DNA of 35,508 nt from Acidobacteriota bacterium (GTDB lineage Bacteria > Acidobacteriota > Terriglobia > UBA7540): the NCBI GenBank assembly GCA_024638215.1, contig JAHEKS010000010.1:1-35508 (forward strand). Direction: 5' to 3'. A model generated the notes under the pieces. It was given only the letters and a program-made list of their open reading frames with translations, searched no databases and had not been told where the DNA came from. Each line of letters begins with the position of its first letter. Position 1 is the first letter of the stretch. Shown piece by piece: positions 1 to 11,017 of this stretch. Both the position numbers and the translations under genes were made by a program.

Positions 1-123
1 GGGTAAAACGCCCAGGTAGCTGCCTTTGCCCGGCACCGTGACCGCTTCGACCGTTTCCTGCACGACCTGGCGGTCCGGCGTGACCACCGAAAGCTGGATC
101 TGATTGGGCAGAGCGTCGGACAT
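1..123 (-). CDS. atpC: F1 ATP synthase epsilon subunit, N-terminal fragment (continues beyond window start)
   Basis: Reverse complement from 123 reads MSDALPNQIQLSVVTPDRQVVQETVEAVTVPGKGSYLGVLP; follows atpD. Confidence 0.9.
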   Translation of the reverse strand, partial: MSDALPNQIQLSVVTPDRQVVQETVEAVTVPGKGSYLGVLP

Positions 124-129
124 AACGAA

Positions 130-206
130 GTTAAGAGTTCAGAGTTGAAAGTTAAAGGCAGAAGGTGTGCGCTTTCGACTTTTGACCTTTGACCTTTGAC
201 TTTTCC
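130..206. repeat. Inverted heptad array between atpC and atpD: GTTAAGA GTTCAGA GTTGAAA GTTAAAG / 14 nt / CTTTCGA CTTTTGA CCTTTGA CCTTTGA CTTTTCC
   Basis: Exact 7-bp period on both arms. Confidence 0.92.
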
Positions 207-1691
<1,485 letters not shown>

Positions 1692-2546
1692 TTACTGGGC
1701 CGCGGCGCCGCTTACGATCTCGATAATCTCCTTGGTAATGGCCGCCTGGCGCACGCGGTTCATGTGCAGCGTGAGCGAGTCGATCATTTCCGCCGCGTTG
1801 TTGGTGGCGGCGTCCATGGCGGTCATCTTGGCGGCCAGTTCACCCGCGTGCGATTCCAGCAGCGCGCGGTAAACCTCGATTTCCACGTAGCGCTCCAGCA
1901 GCACGCCGAAAATCTGCTCCGGCGGCTGCTCGTAGATGTAGTCAATCAGCGTCTCGCTCGCCGCCGGCTTGATGGGTTTGACGGGGAGATACCGCTCCAG
2001 CGTCAGCTTCTGGGTGATGATGGTCTTGGACTCGTTGTAAATGAAGTCCACGGCGTCGGCTTCACCGCGCGTGTAAAGCCCGCTGATCTGCTTGGAGATC
2101 TCCTGCGCGTGCGCGAACTCCAGACGGTTGAAGATGTTCACGTAGTCGGAGAGAATGTTGGCCTGGCGCTTGCGAAAATAATCGCGCCCCTTGCGTCCCA
2201 CCGCGATCATCGCAACGTTCTGCCCGGCGTGTTCCTCCAGGTATCTCTCCGTGGCGCGAATCAGGTTGGCATTGAACGCCCCGCAAAGGCCGCGGTCCGC
2301 CGTCACCAGAATCAGCAGAATGTTCTCCACCGGCCGCTCCGCCAGCAACGGGTGCGCGCGCTGTTCGGTGCGCGCCGCCACGCTGCCCAGCAGGCTCAGC
2401 ATCTGGTTGGCGTACGGGCGGATGTTGAAGACGCGTTCCTGCGCGCGCCGCAAACGCGCCGCCGCCACCATCTTCATCGCCCGGGTGATCTGCTGCGTGC
2501 TCTTCACCGAGCGAATGCGCCGCCGAATATCGAGGACGTTGGCCAT
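1692..2546 (-). CDS. atpG: F1 ATP synthase gamma subunit
   Basis: N-term RRRIRSVKSTQQITRAMKMVAAARLRRAQ; C-term AAMDAATNNAAEMI-type motif. Confidence 0.97.
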   Translation of the reverse strand: MANVLDIRRRIRSVKSTQQITRAMKMVAAARLRRAQERVFNIRPYANQMLSLLGSVAARTEQRAHPLLAERPVENILLILVTADRGLCGAFNANLIRATERYLEEHAGQNVAMIAVGRKGRDYFRKRQANILSDYVNIFNRLEFAHAQEISKQISGLYTRGEADAVDFIYNESKTIITQKLTLERYLPVKPIKPAASETLIDYIYEQPPEQIFGVLLERYVEIEVYRALLESHAGELAAKMTAMDAATNNAAEMIDSLTLHMNRVRQAAITKEIIEIVSGAAAQ

Positions 2547-2553
2547 CTTCGGT

Positions 2554-2588
2554 TAAAAGGTCGAAAGTCGAGGGTCGAAAGTCAGAAA
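2554..2588. repeat. Heptad array arm (TAAAAGG TCGAAAG TCGAGGG TCGAAAG TCAGAAA) on the atpG side of the four-helix-bundle gene
   Basis: Exact 7-bp period. Confidence 0.9.
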
Positions 2589-2618
2589 CACGAGGCGCGT
2601 CGCCTCTTTGCGCGCGCG

Positions 2619-2978
2619 TCAGGCTGCAGCCTCAACCTTCACTCGCAAAGCATGGAGCATCCGCGCGATTCCTGCAATTGAATCCAAGAGTTCCTGCACT
2701 TTTTCGCTCCTGACGTACCCTAAGTCGCGGCCCGACATCAGCAGGTATTCGGTCTCAACCAGAGATCCCTCGGCCACGTTGAGGAATCTCGCGTAATCCT
2801 GCCCTCCGCGCCGTTTGGAGCCTTCAGCGATGTTGGTTGGGACGGAAGATGCAGCCCGGCGAAGTTGCGAGACCAGTCCATATTTCTCTTCGGATGGAAA
2901 TGCACTCGACAAACGGTAAACATCGAGAGTTAATGCGTGGCTTTGTTGCCAAACTTTCAATTCGGTAAAGCGCTGCAT
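2619..2978 (-). CDS. Four-helix-bundle protein, 23S rRNA intervening-sequence (IVP/S23) family
   Basis: F-x-LKVWQ..., FPSEEKYGLVSQLRRAASSVPTNIAEGSKRRGG signature; lies between atpA and atpG. Confidence 0.93.
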   Translation of the reverse strand: MQRFTELKVWQQSHALTLDVYRLSSAFPSEEKYGLVSQLRRAASSVPTNIAEGSKRRGGQDYARFLNVAEGSLVETEYLLMSGRDLGYVRSEKVQELLDSIAGIARMLHALRVKVEAAA

Positions 2979-2986
2979 CTTAATAA

Positions 2987-3017
2987 CCTTTGACGTTCGA
3001 CTTTCAACTTTCGACTC

Positions 3018-3028
<11 letters not shown>
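2987..3028. repeat. Heptad array arm (CCTTTGA CGTTCGA CTTTCAA CTTTCGA CTCTCAA CTCTTGA) on the atpA side; inverted relative to 2554-2588
   Basis: Six in-phase heptads; atpA stop lies inside CTCTCAA. Confidence 0.93.
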
Positions 3029-4550
<1,522 letters not shown>

Positions 4551-4608
4551 GATTTCAGTTCTCCCCCCGGAAGAAGCGGCACACTGCGGCTCTCCCCCGG
4601 GGCATAAT

Positions 4609-5148
4609 TTAACGGCCGGTCAGCTTTTCGCGGATGCGGTCCAGTTGGCCGCGAACCGTTCCATCATACACGGTGCTTCGAATCTGGGCCAGAATGCCGC
4701 CTAATAGATTCTCGCGGAGATGGAAGTCCATTTCCACCTGCTTTTGCGTGACCTGTTGGAACTGGGAGCGCAGCGTTTGACGCGCCTCCTCGGAAAGCGC
4801 CGACGCCGAGTAAACGTTCACTTCCACGATCCCCATCCGGTCGTTCACGATTCTTGCGAAGGCCTCGCGAATCTCATCAAGCAGCGGCATGCGAAAATGC
4901 GAAACCAGCACGCGCAGGAAATTGGAGGTGATCCGAGAAGCGCCCATCCGCGCCAGGATCGCGTCCAGAACCTTGATTTTGCCGTCGAGCGAGACCGCGG
5001 GAGTCTCAAACACCTCGCGAAGCCCGGGGCCCGCCTGGTAGGCAGCGGCAAAATCCGCCAGCTCGCGCTCCACAGCGCGGTAGTCTCCCCGCGATCCCAC
5101 CACGTCCGCCAGGGCGCGGGCATATCGGCTGGCTACGGCTATCGGCAC
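4609..5148 (-). CDS. atpH: F1 ATP synthase delta subunit
   Basis: [13 protein letters not shown]-term, operon position. Confidence 0.95.
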   Translation of the reverse strand: MPIAVASRYARALADVVGSRGDYRAVERELADFAAAYQAGPGLREVFETPAVSLDGKIKVLDAILARMGASRITSNFLRVLVSHFRMPLLDEIREAFARIVNDRMGIVEVNVYSASALSEEARQTLRSQFQQVTQKQVEMDFHLRENLLGGILAQIRSTVYDGTVRGQLDRIREKLTGR

Positions 5149-5151
5149 GGT

Positions 5152-5781
5152 TCAGTTCCTTTTTTCTTCGCTTCCCAGGGTGGCAATAAACTGGCTGACC
5201 AGGCGCTCGCGCGCCGCCTCATCCAGCCGATCGCGGATCATCTGCTCGGCGAGCTGCAAAGCCTGCTGGGCGGTGAAGATCCGCAGGTCGAGCTTGGCCG
5301 CCCGGGTGGCCGAGTCTGTGCGCACGCGAGCGGTCTCCAGGATTCTTTCCGCTTCCCGCGCCGATTCCTCGGCCAGTCGCTTCCGCTCGGCTTCCATTTC
5401 CTTCTCGGCCGAAGCTTTGAAGGCCGCGATCTCCTCTTCCAGATGTTTCAGTTTTTCTTCGACCGCCTCGAGCTGGGCCTGGGATTTCTCGAGCGCCGCT
5501 CTTCCCTCTTCCAGCGCCTTGCGGATGCCTTCCGAGCGCTGGGCGAAGAACTCCGCCAACGGTTTGCGCAGCAGATATCCCAGCGCGACGGCAAGAAGGG
5601 TGAAATTGATGATCTTGAAATAGAGTTCGTGCCGTTCTTTTGCGGCTTCCTGGCTTTGTTCTTCCTGTTCGGGAGCGGCGGCCCAAGCCACGGCATGCCA
5701 CGACGAGGCGGCGCTGGCCGCGGTCGCGCCCCAGAGGGTGCAAGCGAGGAGCATTCCAAAAAATAAAGCCCGGCCTCTCAA
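5152..5781 (-). CDS. atpF: F0 ATP synthase subunit b, with signal-peptide-like N-terminus
   Basis: Hydrophobic segment then long charged coiled coil; operon position; 4-bp overlap with upstream ORF. Confidence 0.9.
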   Translation of the reverse strand: MRGRALFFGMLLACTLWGATAASAASSWHAVAWAAAPEQEEQSQEAAKERHELYFKIINFTLLAVALGYLLRKPLAEFFAQRSEGIRKALEEGRAALEKSQAQLEAVEEKLKHLEEEIAAFKASAEKEMEAERKRLAEESAREAERILETARVRTDSATRAAKLDLRIFTAQQALQLAEQMIRDRLDEAARERLVSQFIATLGSEEKRN

Positions 5782-6254
5782 TTTCGAGCCCCTTCCCAGC
5801 CGCCCGCGGGTTCCTTGCCGCTCAGAACCGCTTCCGTAATCTTCGCGGCCAGCGGCGCGGAAGCCCTTTCCAATTCCTGCTTGGCCGAATCCACTTCGCG
5901 GCCCAGGCCGTCAAGGGCCTCTTTCAAGGTGGCATCCGCCTTGTCGCGCGCTTGGGCAAGCTGCTTGTCGCGCTCGGCCAGGGCGTCCCGGCGGTCAGCT
6001 TCCCGCCGCCGGTAAACCTCCTGCCGTGCGGCCTGGAAAGTCTCTTCATATTCCGTGGCTTTTGCCTCCGCAGTGGCCGCCTGCTCGCGCGCCCGTTCGA
6101 GCGCTCCGCGCGTCTTGCTTTCCCGCTCTTTCAGGACTGCCAGGATGGGACGGAAAAACAACCAGTCCAGAATCACGAGGAGAAAAAAGACGAAGAGAAC
6201 CGTCGGGATGGTGCGGACGAAAAGGTGTCCAAGCTGGCGAAGGATTTCGTTCAT
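5778..6254 (-). CDS. F0 ATP synthase subunit b'
   Basis: Single N-terminal TM (TVLFVFFLLVILDWLFFRPI) plus coiled coil; tandem with b. Confidence 0.85.
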   Translation of the reverse strand: MNEILRQLGHLFVRTIPTVLFVFFLLVILDWLFFRPILAVLKERESKTRGALERAREQAATAEAKATEYEETFQAARQEVYRRREADRRDALAERDKQLAQARDKADATLKEALDGLGREVDSAKQELERASAPLAAKITEAVLSGKEPAGGWEGARN

Positions 6255-6304
6255 GAGGAGGAGCCTTCTCGCGGGAGCGGTCCGCTGGGCTTAATGAGCC
6301 AAAA

Positions 6305-6334
6305 AATCTAACACGGATTTTCAGGAAGTGTCAA
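6305..6334 (-). promoter_or_regulatory. Putative sigma70-type promoter of the atp block (TTGACA-N18-TAGATT)
   Basis: Minus strand TTGACA (6334-6329), 18-nt spacer, TAGATT (6310-6305), about 50 bp upstream of b'. Confidence 0.65.
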
Positions 6335-6402
6335 GAAATGCAGGCGGCCAAATGAGCTCGTATTTGTGCCCCAACACGCTGGTTCGGCACGGAATACGAC
6401 AT

Positions 6403-7776
6403 TTAGGCGTAGGTGACAAATCCCGGGTTCAGCAGGCTTTGGGGATCATATTTCTTTTTCAGTGCCTGAACGGTCTCCCACTTGTCGCCGTAATGAGCTT
6501 TCCATTGCGCGGCGTCGAAGGGAATCCAGCCGGAAAGGTAACGCTTGGCGCCCATCATGGCAGCCGCTTGGCTGGCCATGTTGAGGCGAGGCAGGGCTTC
6601 TTCGAGAAAACGTTGAGGAACGGCGGGCAAGATGCCAAAGCCCATCAGGAAATCGCCCGAAGGCCGCATGAACAGCGGAACGTTCGAGACGTTCCCGCGC
6701 GACGGCCACAGCAGGATGTGCCCGCCCGCAATCGCCTGAGGCGGCAGGTTTTGCAGGACCTGGCCGATATACAGCGCGGTGGTCTGCCAGGGCAGGACGC
6801 ACTCCATCCACGGATGGGCGTACTCCCAGAAGCCGGCGCGTTTCCAAATTGCAAAAAGACTATCGAGGCGTGCGAAAAACTCCAGCATCTCGCCGTCTTC
6901 GGTGTGGACGTGCTTGTAGAACTTGAGGCCGGCGAGTTTTTGCGACACCTCGGGCGCCGCGCCGTCTTCGCACTCGACCGTCGCGTGAAGCGGAAAGAAC
7001 CATTGCGCGAAGGCCTGCCGCGCGCCGCCCACCTTCTTGAACCCTACCGGCGCGGGCACGCACCAGGCTTCGAGAAAATCGAAGCGCTCATCGGTCATCA
7101 CCGCTTTCAAATCTTCCAGCAGCACGCCCAAATCGTCATAGAGAAGATAGAAGCTGCGGAATTTCGGCCGATGCTCGCGCAGGCGCAGTTTGGCTTCGGT
7201 CATTACCCCGAACTGGCCCATGCCGGCGCGCACCGCGTCGAACAATTCCTGATTCTCGCTGGGCGAGCATCGCACGATTTCGGCCTCACCGCTCACCACT
7301 TCAAGCTCCAGGCAATTGTCCGCCTGCGTTCCGTGCCGCCACGAAGCCACTCCCAAACCGCCGGTCGAGAGCGTGCCGCCGACGGTCACGTCCAAGTTAT
7401 TGGTCAGAACCGGCGGGGAAAGGCGTTGCGGCGCCAATTGTTCGACCAAGGAGCGCCACTTGATTCCTGCCTGGCAGACCACCGAGGTTTCCTCCAAGGC
7501 GCGGATTTCGCTCAGGGCCGACATGTCGAGCACCAGGTGCTCGCAAAGCGATTGGCCGGTCTGCGAGTGTCCACCGCCGCGGGTGGATACACCCATGGAA
7601 TGGCGCGCGGCAAACTTCAGTGTCTTCGCCACGTCCTGGGACGATGCCGGACGCACCACCGCCGCCGGCCGGCGCACGATGACCCGGCCAAAGTCGGTCG
7701 AGGCCGCCTCGCGCGAGGCGTCGTCAAGAAGAACCTGACCGGCAATCTCAGCTCCCAATTCGACAGTCCAAGTCAT
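6403..7776 (-). CDS. FAD-binding oxidoreductase, cytokinin dehydrogenase/FAD-linked oxidase-like
   Basis: RRPAAVVRPASSQDVAKTLKFAARH...STRGGGHSQTGQ FAD_binding_4 signature; GGTLSTGGLG. Confidence 0.88.
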   Translation of the reverse strand: MTWTVELGAEIAGQVLLDDASREAASTDFGRVIVRRPAAVVRPASSQDVAKTLKFAARHSMGVSTRGGGHSQTGQSLCEHLVLDMSALSEIRALEETSVVCQAGIKWRSLVEQLAPQRLSPPVLTNNLDVTVGGTLSTGGLGVASWRHGTQADNCLELEVVSGEAEIVRCSPSENQELFDAVRAGMGQFGVMTEAKLRLREHRPKFRSFYLLYDDLGVLLEDLKAVMTDERFDFLEAWCVPAPVGFKKVGGARQAFAQWFFPLHATVECEDGAAPEVSQKLAGLKFYKHVHTEDGEMLEFFARLDSLFAIWKRAGFWEYAHPWMECVLPWQTTALYIGQVLQNLPPQAIAGGHILLWPSRGNVSNVPLFMRPSGDFLMGFGILPAVPQRFLEEALPRLNMASQAAAMMGAKRYLSGWIPFDAAQWKAHYGDKWETVQALKKKYDPQSLLNPGFVTYA

Positions 7777-7922
7777 GGATTCCCCTCGAAACCGAGTGTT
7801 TTGGGGCGCGGCCTGCGGCCCGGCGCCGCAAACTTGTGTTGAAAGTATCAGGAAACCCTATTGCATTTCTCAGCGTCTCAAAATGGAGTTGTGGATTGCA
7901 AGCATTTTCTGGCGAGGCGGCC

Positions 7923-7940
7923 TTTACAACGTGTTGTAAA
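7923..7940. promoter_or_regulatory. Operator-like palindrome TTTACAAC-GT-GTTGTAAA
   Basis: Perfect 8-bp inverted arms with 2-bp centre, 55 bp upstream of the radical SAM start codon. Confidence 0.5.
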
Positions 7941-7995
7941 ATGAAGATGCTGCAGGGGAATTAGAACATCTTTACTCCAAGACCCGGGGAACCCT

Positions 7996-9891
7996 ATGAA
8001 CTTTCGGTTCTGGAATCGAATTGGCAGGTCTACCTCTTCCGACGGCGCGGCAGAAGTTCAAACGCCGGTGTACCCGCCCCCCCAAGATGGGGGCCGGCTG
8101 ATCGTCCTCACGGCTCCGCTGAGCGAAACCATTGACCATGCGGGCTACTTCATCCAGATGGCACTGGCCTCGCTGCCCATTTGGATGGAAAGGGTGATCG
8201 ACCGGAAATATCCCCAGTGGCGCAACGTGGAGCGCAATCCCGACGGCTCGGCGCGGCTGATGCCGGCGGGCGTGCGCCTGGTCGAGAAATCCCTGTTGCG
8301 CGAATTCAGTGAAGAAGATGTTATCGCCTGTTATCCGGCTGACCTGCCCAAGTTTATTGGCCCCAAGACGCGAGTGGTGGCCGTCTCGACTCACAATCCG
8401 CTGGGCGTGACCTTTGCCGCGGGCGTTTATACCTCCATGTTCGGAACGTCCAAGCAGCCCATCAATTCGCACTACGCTAGGGAAATGTTCGCGGCGATCA
8501 ACGCCAGCCCGTACCGGAAGCAATTCAAGCTCATCGTGGGAGGCTCGGGCGGCTGGCAGATCATCCAAACCAACAGCTTCGAGCAATTAGGCGTGGACTG
8601 CGTGGTGGAAGGGCGCAGTGAATCGCAGGAATCCATGGAACTGTTCCACAAGGCGATCCGCGGCGAAGACCTGCCGCGCGAAATCAACGTGGCCCATCCC
8701 AAGAGCCGCGAAGAGATTTTGTTTCCCACCAAGCGAACCACCTTCGGCGTGGTGGAAATGACCACGGGTTGCGGCCGCCGTTGCGCTTTCTGCGTCCCCG
8801 ACTTGAATCCGCAGCTTGACGTTCCCAAGTCGAACATCATGGAAGCGGTGCGCGCCAACGTGCGCAACGGCAACAAGCTGATTTCTCTCGCCACCGAAGA
8901 CATGTTTATCTGGGGACAGGTGAAAACCGGCACGCCTTTCTTCTTCCCCAACCGCGAAGCGCTTCTCGACCTCTATTCCGAAATCGTCAATTCGCCCGGC
9001 GTTGAGCAGCACGTTCTGAGCCACGCCACCATGGCACCCCTTGTCGTGGACCCGCTGCTGATCAAAAAGCTCACCGAAATCATGCTGGACAAGAGCCCGA
9101 TCCGCATTCCCATGCTCAGCAGCCACCCCGAAGGCCGCGTGCTCAATCCTCTGATCGGGTTTGAGACCGGCTCGGTGCGCATGGCCAAGAAAATCATGCC
9201 CAGCAAGGCCGTTCCCTTTCCCATTGACGACTGGCCGAGCATCATTCTGGAAGGTTTGAGAATCGCCAACGAAAATAACTGGTTCCCCATGATGACCCTG
9301 ATGGTCGGGAATCCTGGCGAAACCGACGAGGACGTGAAAGCGACCCTCGAATTGGTTTACGAAATCGAGCGCCGCGGGCTTTTCGCGTTCCTGGTGCCTT
9401 CAATCTTCACGCCGCTGCACGACACTCGAATGGAGAAGCAGCATGGGGTCGCGGAAACCAAGAAGCTCTCGCCGCTGCAATGGCAGTTGATGATGAAGTG
9501 CTGGAAGATCAACCTGCGCCCGGGCCAGCAAGCTTGGTGGGCGCCCACGGCGTGGAAAATCGGCGCCATCTTAACCTGGCTCTGGAAACTGCGCCGGCTG
9601 AACGGGCCCAACTTCACCTGGCCGCTGCTGATGTTCGCGAGCGCAGTTCCGGAAAGACTGCTTGGCTGGATGGGAAAGATCTATCTGCCCAAGCCTCTCA
9701 AGACCAAGACGCGCAAGGAACTCCTCGCCGCGGTCAAGCCACACTACCTCCAGTATTTCCGCACCGACAACGGCGACCTGCCCGAAGGCCACACCCCGCC
9801 CCCGTCGCCTGCCGAGCTTGAAGAAGCGCTGCGCATGGGGAATTGGACCCCGTCACGTCCCGATTTCGGCGATCGGCCAGTTTCCGAGTAG
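7996..9891 (+). CDS. Radical SAM protein with N-terminal B12-binding-like region
   Basis: TTGCGRRCAFC (CxxxCxxC) motif, GNPGETDED, IVGGSGGWQ upstream Rossmann-like region. Confidence 0.88.
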   Translation: MNFRFWNRIGRSTSSDGAAEVQTPVYPPPQDGGRLIVLTAPLSETIDHAGYFIQMALASLPIWMERVIDRKYPQWRNVERNPDGSARLMPAGVRLVEKSLLREFSEEDVIACYPADLPKFIGPKTRVVAVSTHNPLGVTFAAGVYTSMFGTSKQPINSHYAREMFAAINASPYRKQFKLIVGGSGGWQIIQTNSFEQLGVDCVVEGRSESQESMELFHKAIRGEDLPREINVAHPKSREEILFPTKRTTFGVVEMTTGCGRRCAFCVPDLNPQLDVPKSNIMEAVRANVRNGNKLISLATEDMFIWGQVKTGTPFFFPNREALLDLYSEIVNSPGVEQHVLSHATMAPLVVDPLLIKKLTEIMLDKSPIRIPMLSSHPEGRVLNPLIGFETGSVRMAKKIMPSKAVPFPIDDWPSIILEGLRIANENNWFPMMTLMVGNPGETDEDVKATLELVYEIERRGLFAFLVPSIFTPLHDTRMEKQHGVAETKKLSPLQWQLMMKCWKINLRPGQQAWWAPTAWKIGAILTWLWKLRRLNGPNFTWPLLMFASAVPERLLGWMGKIYLPKPLKTKTRKELLAAVKPHYLQYFRTDNGDLPEGHTPPPSPAELEEALRMGNWTPSRPDFGDRPVSE

Positions 9892-10041
9892 GCGGTCACC
9901 CGCCTGCGATCCTCGGCGTGCACGGACGCACCCCCGACTTCCCGCAGGCAGTACCGCGATGATAGAATTTCGGTTATTGGCGGGCAAAAAGGGGAATCTC
10001 GCGTGGCCGGGGAAAGAAAATCCGCAACCCCCTCCGGCGTC

Positions 10042-10851
10042 ATGGGCCGATGCAGGCTCTGCCGCGGAGTAGACTACCTCTGCAGCAGCCATCTGATGCC
10101 GGCGGCTCTTTTTCGGCTACTCCGAAGTAGGACTGTCACCCCTCGGGATCCTCTGGTGATATCCGCGCGCTCGACCTTCCAAACTTCCCGCCAGGTTTCC
10201 GAGCACCTCCTATGTGTGGATTGCGAAGATAGACTTCGCAGGGGCGGGGAAAATTGGGTCTTGCGACATTGCTACAGGGGAGGAGGGAGATTCCTGCTCC
10301 GCGAGCAAGTGGTCAGGTCACGACTCCTTGACGACGGGCCGGTGGGAAGAATCTATTCTTCAAAGTCCAATCCGAACATTGACAGCGGGGCTCTCACGTT
10401 CTTCGCTGCAAGCATTTTCTGGAGAGCTGCAGCGCACGCCTGGCAGATCCCAGGGAGGATGCGAGGAAGTCTCATCGATCTGGGACCATACCAGGAATCA
10501 CTGGGCAAGTATCTCTTGGGACAGGAGCCGTTCCCCGGCTCCGCCGCGATGTGGGTCTGGATTTCGCTTTACGACAAACCAAGCAGAGCTGTGACAACAC
10601 CTGACTCTAGTCGAATCTGCAATTGCCACGCACACACGTTCGACATACCTGGGATTCGGTTCAGTCTATTCGTCGGCCGGACGTTGCCTCAGTTTGTTCG
10701 GCTCATGTGTGTTGCAGGTGGCCCGGACGGCCCGATCGTAGCTTCTTACGCTCCAGACGATATCTTGGCGACCCAGGTGAGTCAGATCAGCCAGACCACG
10801 CGACTATCAAAAGCGCTTCAAAGGAAAGGTAAGTGGAGCTGGTCTCCCTGA
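10042..10851 (+). CDS. Uncharacterised zinc-binding/HNH-like protein (CxxC...SH...CxxCE)
   Basis: CRLCRGVDYLCSSHLMPAALFRLLR ... LLCVDCEDRLRRGGENWVL; ATG at 10042 precedes the first CxxC. Confidence 0.6.
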   Translation: MGRCRLCRGVDYLCSSHLMPAALFRLLRSRTVTPRDPLVISARSTFQTSRQVSEHLLCVDCEDRLRRGGENWVLRHCYRGGGRFLLREQVVRSRLLDDGPVGRIYSSKSNPNIDSGALTFFAASIFWRAAAHAWQIPGRMRGSLIDLGPYQESLGKYLLGQEPFPGSAAMWVWISLYDKPSRAVTTPDSSRICNCHAHTFDIPGIRFSLFVGRTLPQFVRLMCVAGGPDGPIVASYAPDDILATQVSQISQTTRLSKALQRKGKWSWSP

Positions 10852-10926
10852 ATCGCCGGCCTTCGACCCAAGCAGACGGGTAGTCGGCCACTTGCAAACT
10901 GACCCGCCACCTCCGCTTCCGGGCGC

Positions 10927-10955
10927 TTGTTCCCCTTCTTTTCATAATGTAAGAT
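10927..10955 (+). promoter_or_regulatory. Possible promoter of the lpdA operon (TTGTTC-N17-TAAGAT)
   Basis: Spacing 17; -35 match is weak. Confidence 0.35.
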
Positions 10956-11017
10956 GAAAGCTTCAGGCGTTCGGTCATCCAACCGAGTGTGCGCGTAACT
11001 CAAGCGGAGGTGCGGAC

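Noticed and set aside
130-206. Heptad arrays as ordinary microsatellites or intrinsic terminators
   Set aside because: Units are degenerate but phase-locked with inverted partners, found at many junctions with different unit sequences, and lack T-tracts.
4557-4603. TCTCCCCCCGG / TCTCCCCCGGG direct repeat between atpA and atpH
   Set aside because: Short C/G-rich similarity; no consistent period or dyad.
7897-7912. 16-mer TGCAAGCATTTTCTGG shared with 10407-10422
   Set aside because: One copy is inside a coding region, only two copies, and one such match is plausible by chance in a window this size.
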